Assembly: GCA_030653985.1 (NCBI GenBank)
Contig: JAURYJ010000006.1
Span: forward strand, 1-38,399
Direction: 5' to 3'
From: Methylobacter sp.
GTDB taxonomy: Bacteria > Pseudomonadota > Gammaproteobacteria > Methylococcales > Methylomonadaceae
Length of the DNA: 38,399 nucleotides
In this document: piece by piece, positions 33,826 to 38,399 of the stretch
Layout: every line of letters starts with the position of its first letter
Numbering within the stretch: the stretch's first letter is position 1
Translations under genes and position numbers: made by a program
Notes under the pieces: generated by a model
The model's database searches: none
What the model saw: the letters and a program-made list of their open reading frames with translations, nothing else
Told to the model about the DNA's origin: nothing

Positions 33826-33954
33826 GGTAAGCGCAAGCTTCAGTTAGATATTTTGCTGACGATTCAGCAGCGGAAATTATTCATTGCCTTTGCCTTCATG
33901 CCTTTTAAGTCATTTTAAGCCTGAACGCCAGGTCTGGAAAGTAGCCACAGGAAG

Positions 33955-33977
33955 GCCGGGCAAATTGCCCGGCTTTT
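33955..33977 (+). terminator. Intrinsic-terminator-like hairpin in a divergent gap
   Basis: GCCGGGCAA and its complement-like GCCCGGC form a GC-rich hairpin (33955-33973) followed by TTTT. It points along the plus strand, yet no plus-strand gene precedes it within 2.4 kb. It could end a short RNA or act as an attenuator in the leader of the gene at 34111. Confidence 0.55.
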
Positions 33978-34110
33978 GCGGGCAAATATAAGGTTACGGA
34001 CTTACATTTACTCGCTACTCTACTAGCGACTATAAAACGAATATGATGAAACAATTAATGGTGGTGTTACCGATGACATTTTTTTCAACAAGATACAGTG
34101 TACTTTTATT

Positions 34111-35070
34111 ATGAACCCTAGAAACAATGCAGGATTACGCCACATGTTTGGCGTATTCTTTTTATGCCTGTTCAGTGTTGGCGTATTTGCTGAAACAAGC
34201 ATCGCTATATTGGATTTTGAATTAAACGATTTAACTCTGGCGCCTCGAATACCTGCTGAAATCGAAAGAACGGCGGGCATAAAGGCTATGCTGGAAGGTG
34301 AATTAAAAAGAGCGGGCTATAAAATCATTGCTGTTGATTTGGATGCTCAACGTAAGGCCAACGCCGGTTTTGGGTATCTTTTTGACCACAGCGATATTGC
34401 CGCAGAACTGGCTAACAAAGCCGGGGCTGATTATGTATTGGTTGGCAGACTGCATAAACCAAGCTTCTTATTCGCTTATATTATGGGACATTTAGTCAGG
34501 GTTAATGACGGTCAATTAATCGGTAATTACATTTCAGAGACAAAAGGTGGCGATAAAAAATTAACGCTAAAAGGTGTCGAAAGTCTTGCCGTTAAAATCG
34601 ACAAGGATTTAGATAATATCTATACACCGCCGCCCCCTACTAAGACAATCGGCCTCTCCGATACCTCTGCGGCGGCAGAAGTACCATCCGAGAAGCCGCG
34701 CACCCTTGCCTTTGGCGATACACAGCTCAAGTGGGGTTCATGCCCCCCACTCTTTCCCAAGGGGTGCGAGATCGCCGTCCTTCACGGCGACCTTGCCAAA
34801 CCCAACGCGGACGTGTTCCTCAAGGTGCCGGCGAACTACACCATTCCGTCCCATTGGCACACTTCAGCTGAACGCATGATCCTTGTTTCGGGAGAACTTC
34901 ACATCGAATATACGGGCCACAGCCCTTCAGTTCTCAGGCCCGGTACTTACGCATACGGGCCGATTAAAGCTCCGCACAAGGCTTCGTGCACCGACTCCGG
35001 GCCGTGCGTTCTTTTCATTGCATTCGAATCTCCTGTTGATGCCCACTTAGCCGAGGGCTCGCAGAAGTGA
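34111..35070 (+). CDS. Secreted DUF2380-cupin fusion protein
   Basis: This 319-residue protein (starting at 34111, or at 34144 with a cleaner signal peptide MFGVFFLCLFSVGVFA) has a DUF2380 domain (about 29-172, SIAILDFELNDLTL, then GIKAMLEGELKRAGYKII and ADYVLVGRLHKPS). A proline-rich linker (YTPPPPTKT) leads to a C-terminal cupin (about 200-310) with likely metal ligands in HWHTSAERM and HKASC. The two parts are normally separate proteins. It is divergent from the kinase/regulator pair. It is probably periplasmic and may be the regulon member or sensor partner; its ligand is unknown. Confidence 0.78.
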   Translation: MNPRNNAGLRHMFGVFFLCLFSVGVFAETSIAILDFELNDLTLAPRIPAEIERTAGIKAMLEGELKRAGYKIIAVDLDAQRKANAGFGYLFDHSDIAAELANKAGADYVLVGRLHKPSFLFAYIMGHLVRVNDGQLIGNYISETKGGDKKLTLKGVESLAVKIDKDLDNIYTPPPPTKTIGLSDTSAAAEVPSEKPRTLAFGDTQLKWGSCPPLFPKGCEIAVLHGDLAKPNADVFLKVPANYTIPSHWHTSAERMILVSGELHIEYTGHSPSVLRPGTYAYGPIKAPHKASCTDSGPCVLFIAFESPVDAHLAEGSQK

Positions 35071-35081
35071 AAAGGTAGCCT

Positions 35082-35744
35082 ATGAAAGTCTCGGAAGCTT
35101 TAGCAAAGCGTAAATCCACTCGTGCTTTTCTAAACAAAACTGTCGATGTAGAGAAAATAAAACGTATTTTAAATGCCGCCAAACAGGCCCCTTCTGGAGT
35201 AAATACCCAGCCTTGGCAAGTTGCCGTGGTTATGGGTGAAAAAAAGAAACTCTTGGAGCAACGTTTGGAAAATGCATATCGAAGCGGCATAAAGGAGCCA
35301 ATGGATTATCAATATTATCCGTGTGAATGGCATGAGCCTTATAAGACAAGACGTAAAGCTTGCGGCCTCCAGCTTTATACCGCACTCGAAATCAATCGAG
35401 ATGACAAAGAAAAACAGATAGAGCAATGGGTTGCGAATTACAGGGCATTTGATGCGCCTATCATGCTTCTTTTCTTTATGGATTCCGATATGGCAACAGG
35501 CTCATTTTTGGATTATGGCATGTTTTTGCAATCAGTCATGCTGGCAGCCATTGAAGAAGGGTTAGCAACTTGCCCACAAGCGTCATTAGCTGAATACCCG
35601 AAGATCATCAAAGAAACACTGGGGTATCCTGACAAGGTTATTCTCATTTGCGGTATGGCAATGGGTTATGAAGATTCTCATGCCCCTGTTAATAACTATC
35701 GAACGTCGCGTGAGGAAATTGACACATTTTCCCGTTTCTTTTAA
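35082..35744 (+). CDS. Nitroreductase-family flavoprotein
   Basis: This 220-residue protein has the nitroreductase pattern: RKSTRAFLNKTVD with FMN-binding Arg/Ser, APSGVNTQPWQVAVV, MLLFFMDSDM, GMFLQSVMLAAIEEGLATC and VILICGMAMGYED. It would reduce nitro or quinone substrates with NAD(P)H and FMN; the substrate is not predictable. It follows the cupin gene after 11 bases and is probably cotranscribed. A terminator-like hairpin follows at 35786. Confidence 0.9.
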   Translation: MKVSEALAKRKSTRAFLNKTVDVEKIKRILNAAKQAPSGVNTQPWQVAVVMGEKKKLLEQRLENAYRSGIKEPMDYQYYPCEWHEPYKTRRKACGLQLYTALEINRDDKEKQIEQWVANYRAFDAPIMLLFFMDSDMATGSFLDYGMFLQSVMLAAIEEGLATCPQASLAEYPKIIKETLGYPDKVILICGMAMGYEDSHAPVNNYRTSREEIDTFSRFF

Positions 35745-35785
35745 ATGTACTTAGCTTTAGTCATTCAGCCATCGAGGCTGTCAGG

Positions 35786-35813
35786 GCCGACGGCTTTTAT
35801 GTCGGCAATTTTT
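35786..35813 (+). terminator. Terminator after the nitroreductase gene
   Basis: GCCGAC (35786-35791) and GTCGGC (35801-35806) enclose a nine-base loop, followed by AATTTTT. It lies 41 bases after the nitroreductase stop and would end that transcript. Confidence 0.6.
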
Positions 35814-35979
35814 CAAAAAAGTTTAAAAGAACTTGACAGGATGCTGGAGTTGCTCAACCGCGCCTGGTTAGCTTCACGTTAAATTTCGTCCGTCTGCCAT
35901 TTCGTTTGTTGTTGCCCACTGAATGACCGCTTTGAAGGCCGACCTGCCGCTCATTGTAAACCGATGTCTGTCTCTTATT

Positions 35980-36158
35980 GGCCCAGGCCGTGTCAAAACG
36001 TACAATCCCCAATTCCGGTGGAAATAATCAACCGATTATTGACTAAATATTGCTAAGAAGTGGTGGCGATCGTTATGAGTTTACCATGTTATGAAGGGTA
36101 AGTGGGGTGAAAGTTACCACTGACGTTTCTGTTTGCGCGTTTTGACACGGCCTGGGCC
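35980..36158. mobile_element. MITE-like element with 21-bp inverted repeats
   Basis: The 21 bases at 35980-36000 (GGCCCAGGCC, then GTGTCAAAACG) are exactly repeated in inverted form at 36138-36158. The 179-base unit has no gene. No clear target duplication flanks it, but GGGCCGACGGCT borders the right end and also occurs at about 35784-35795. A miniature element mobilised by a transposase elsewhere is the best reading. Confidence 0.6.
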
Positions 36159-36234
36159 GACGGCTGTCAGTCAACTAAAGTAAATTTATTAATTTCCAAT
36201 GACTGCTTTCATTGGAATAGCCTGTATTTTCTTA

Positions 36235-36346
36235 TTTGCACACAATGTGAGCCCTGAGCGATGTTTGCAGGCTGTTTGCAAATAATGTGGGCTCATTCTC
36301 ATTTAATTCGGGTCGAAGGTATCGGATATTTGCAAATAATTCGGGC
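36235..36346. repeat. Orphan repeat array resembling an insertion-sequence end
   Basis: TTTGCA-N4-6-AAT-G/T-x-GGGC-type units occur at 36235-36254 (degenerate), 36275-36292 (TTTGCAAATAATGTGGGC) and 36329-36346 (TTTGCAAATAATTCGGGC); a partial unit with ATTCGGGT lies at about 36304-36313. Multiple terminal copies of this sort are typical of IS21-family ends, but no istA/istB is nearby, so this may be a remnant end. Confidence 0.5.
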
Positions 36347-36521
36347 CGAAAAAACGGATGTTTGCAGTTCCTATGGATTATGTTTGCAGGCCGCTACAGA
36401 TATCTATAGTGCCAGAAGCGGACATATTGAGCGGAAGCTATTTTTTATAACGCAGTAAGGTGTTGCTTCATGGTGAAGCATACGGTTATTTGCCTATTAC
36501 GCCCTATAAATTAATTACGTC

Positions 36522-36896
36522 TTATCGAGTTGCATCAAATACTAAGTACCCACCAATACCTAATACAAAGATTCCAAATAATAATTTCAGAAGGTGACCA
36601 CTTAGGTGATTAGCCAAGTGGGCGCCTATCCATCCACCCGCCATAAACGCAATAGCCACAATAAGTGCCGCCTTCAAATCAACGTTACCATGGCGGTAAT
36701 ATTCCAGTACCGCCAATAACCCGACAGGAGGCAATAAAATTGCCAGGCTAGTTCCGATAGCAGCATGCTGGGAAAACTTGGCTAAGTAGATCAACGCAGG
36801 AACGATGATGATACCTCCCCCTATGCCAAACATACCTGAAACAACCCCGGACAACAAACCAATCAATAGCATTAGGGTAATCAATGAACCTGTCAT
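36522..36896 (-). CDS. TauE/SafE-family permease, half-size
   Basis: This 124-residue membrane protein has about four helices and the signature GLLSGVVSGMFGIGGGIIIVPAL, LAILLPPVGLLAVLEYYRHGNVD and GGWIGAHLAN. It is one half of the usual 240-270 residue TauE/SafE sulfite/organosulfur exporter fold; half-size members exist and may dimerise. The end GGYLVFDATR looks natural, so truncation is not evident. Confidence 0.85.
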   Translation of the reverse strand: MTGSLITLMLLIGLLSGVVSGMFGIGGGIIIVPALIYLAKFSQHAAIGTSLAILLPPVGLLAVLEYYRHGNVDLKAALIVAIAFMAGGWIGAHLANHLSGHLLKLLFGIFVLGIGGYLVFDATR

Positions 36897-36957
36897 AACT
36901 ATACCTTATTATCTTTTTCAGTCGCCCAGACAGGCGCTGGGAAGTCAGCTTAGCTAT

Positions 36958-37092
36958 TTATTTAAAACCATCTTGCTTAAACTTCTCCAGTCGTCTTTTG
37001 AAGCCTTTCTTATCAAACAGATAGTATAAAAACACCAGTAAAAAAGGCCATAGCATGAAAGCCAGCAGTTTAAATACAGTTCCAATATCCAT
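36958..37092 (-). CDS. Small 44-residue membrane protein
   Basis: The frame from ATG 37092 has a good GAGGTGG ribosome binding site. It encodes one hydrophobic helix (about 7-25, FKLLAFMLWPFLLVFLYY) followed by a basic tail (DKKGFKRRLEKFKQDGFK). It lies 62 bases upstream of the permease gene on the same strand, so the two may form a small operon. Family unknown. Confidence 0.6.
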   Translation of the reverse strand: MDIGTVFKLLAFMLWPFLLVFLYYLFDKKGFKRRLEKFKQDGFK

Positions 37093-37239
37093 AGTTACCA
37101 CCTCATTAAATTTACAGTGTAATCTTCTGGTTTATGCTCAGGCATATTAGTCAATTTTGACGCCACCTTTTGTTAAAATACATACGCTTTAAATTCAGCG
37201 AAATAAAGTATTTAAGCGGTTCGTCACCCATGTCTTAAA

Positions 37240-37635
37240 TTAGTTAGCGTGTGCTAGTTCAAAAATGATTAATTCAGCAGAGTTCTCACCAATATTTTCT
37301 ACAGACATTAAATTCCCGGATTCCCAGAATACATCACCGACAGAGTATGTCTTGGTTTTGCCTCCTTCAATAACTTGTAGCTTGCCTTTGACCACATAAC
37401 GGGGTCCCGGTCCTTCATGGGTGTGCCAGGGCGTTTTAAAGGCGACCGGGAATGTGACGCGTATTATTTTGGCATTAATGTTATTGCTGGGAAGTTCAAC
37501 CTTATTTTCTAATAGAACTGTTCTATTTAGGGTTGGTTTATCCTGAGCCGAAACAATCTGGACGCTGATCAATAATAGCGAAGCAAGCGTTACCAGAAAA
37601 ACTTTTGCTGGCTTAATCGTGAGTGTTTTAAACAT
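37240..37635 (-). CDS. Secreted cupin-domain protein
   Basis: This 131-residue protein has a signal peptide (about 1-30, ending VSAQD) and a single cupin. Metal ligand candidates lie in TPWHTHEGPGPRYVVKGKLQVIEGG; a second motif, GDVFWESGNLMSVEN, follows. It is probably periplasmic; substrate unknown. It is transcribed in the same direction as the small protein and permease but 147 bases ahead. Confidence 0.85.
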   Translation of the reverse strand: MFKTLTIKPAKVFLVTLASLLLISVQIVSAQDKPTLNRTVLLENKVELPSNNINAKIIRVTFPVAFKTPWHTHEGPGPRYVVKGKLQVIEGGKTKTYSVGDVFWESGNLMSVENIGENSAELIIFELAHAN

Positions 37636-37721
37636 CTGGTAACCTCTCGTGTTGTGATTAAAAAATAGATTATGAAGGTAAGTTGTTTTGTTTAACCATT
37701 TACACGTTTCTTCCAGTTGAA

Positions 37722-38271
37722 CTATACGCCATGATAATAACCACCATGAGAACCTTGACCAGCAGGAACCGTTAGGTCTTTCTGTTGAGGTAATCTCTGA
37801 TAAAGTACCACGGGATTTCCATCCAAAGCCATAAGCGCTCGCTTTAATGCTTCTCGGTCAAACTCAGGCGTGTTCTGCGCCGCGCCGACTCCCGACTGGC
37901 TTGCGGCATACACACCGTCCCTGGCGATATTATTGGCTGTTTGAATAAGCTTTAACGCTACATCGAATTTTTGCTCCAGCGTTGTTGCTTCTCCTTCCAA
38001 ATCGGGATGCGCTTCCTATGTAAAGCGTATTGTCCAACCATCCAACCTTGATGGGTTGTTTGACGATATAGACTGAAGTCCCTATCGGAACCGAGTTGTA
38101 TAACGCCTCAATGTCTTCAGAGTACATACGAACACAACCATGGGTTATTTGCATGCCTATACCGTAAATTTTATCAATATCGGTACCGTGTATCAGAACG
38201 ATAATTTTCTCAAGATAACTTTTACTAAAACGGTTCTTTAAACGGTCTCAAATCGGCCGACCGTAAGGATT
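37722..38271 (-). pseudogene. L,D-transpeptidase (YkuD/ErfK-like), decayed
   Basis: The catalytic motif region reads IHGTDIDKIYGIGMQITHGCVRMYSEDIEALYNSVPIGT in pieces, with His and Cys in HGCVRM (Cys nucleophile). From about 38015 an extra base shifts the frame; the next frame carries HPDLEGEATTLEQKFDVAL to the natural-looking end at 37722. Upstream, an in-frame TGA near 38248 interrupts NPYGRPI. At least two lesions mean no active enzyme. The intact family crosslinks peptidoglycan or attaches lipoprotein to it. Confidence 0.75.
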
Positions 38272-38399
38272 CCTTCGTAGTGCGACGTGAAGTCGTATAA
38301 GTAATTGTTTAGCTTGAGAAATCATGACTAAACCTGCCGTTCCTCTGGCAGTAGCCTAAGAGTGCAGGCATTAACAGTAATGTGATGTTTGAAGCCACT

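Noticed and set aside
36261..36458. 65-codon plus-strand frame in the repeat array
   Set aside because: It consists of the repeat units translated and has no coding character.

Overview
The window reads as a mobile-element-rich accessory region of a gammaproteobacterium, most likely a methanotroph or methylotroph of the Methylococcales type. This is an inference: it rests on a MoxY-like sensor kinase with a NarL-type partner, a DUF2380 gene beside it, and the general style of the proteins. No ribosomal, tRNA, replication or conjugation gene was found, so chromosomal island and plasmid cannot be told apart.

Layout. 1-2.3 kb: the tail of a transposase, then a Lon-like AAA+ ATPase without a protease domain followed by an HNH endonuclease-like gene. 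3.3-6.0 kb: an IS21-family element (istA frameshifted, istB intact) whose right end cuts a RIT-type tyrosine recombinase. 7.0-9.5 kb: a divergent SOS pair, umuDC (umuC frameshifted) and lexA, sharing a GTTC-N7-GTTC operator, the form usual for alphaproteobacterial LexA. 9.57-13.2 kb: an IS3-family element whose orfB is interrupted by a group II intron with its own reverse transcriptase; the right end of the IS truncates a small restriction-endonuclease-like gene.

13.5-27.4 kb is a defence island. All genes of a type I restriction-modification locus lie on the minus strand in the order hsdM1, putative PD-(D/E)xK nuclease, hsdM2, UPF0175 antitoxin, DUF3368 PIN toxin, hsdS, hsdR. The first three overlap by 4 bases at each junction. 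Two different methylase subunits, a built-in third nuclease-like protein and a toxin-antitoxin pair inside one type I locus is the most unusual arrangement here. After it come a broken short tyrosine recombinase, a pentapeptide-repeat/TIR protein, an unknown 315-residue protein on the opposite strand, and an intact 319-residue tyrosine recombinase with a dif-like palindrome just upstream of its start. Integron-like GTTAGGC cores and a 24-bp stem lie at the edges of the TIR and 315-residue genes.

27.5-31.8 kb: a mercury-transport operon (merR divergent from merT, merP and a Cys-rich partner) without merA; a DUF202 membrane protein; a toxin-antitoxin pair of the HigB/HigA type; and a Tn3-family-type resolvase with a three-subsite res region but no transposase. 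31.8-38.4 kb looks more like ordinary chromosome: a two-component system, a secreted DUF2380-cupin fusion, a nitroreductase, a MITE-like repeat, a small TauE/SafE permease, a secreted cupin and a decayed L,D-transpeptidase gene.
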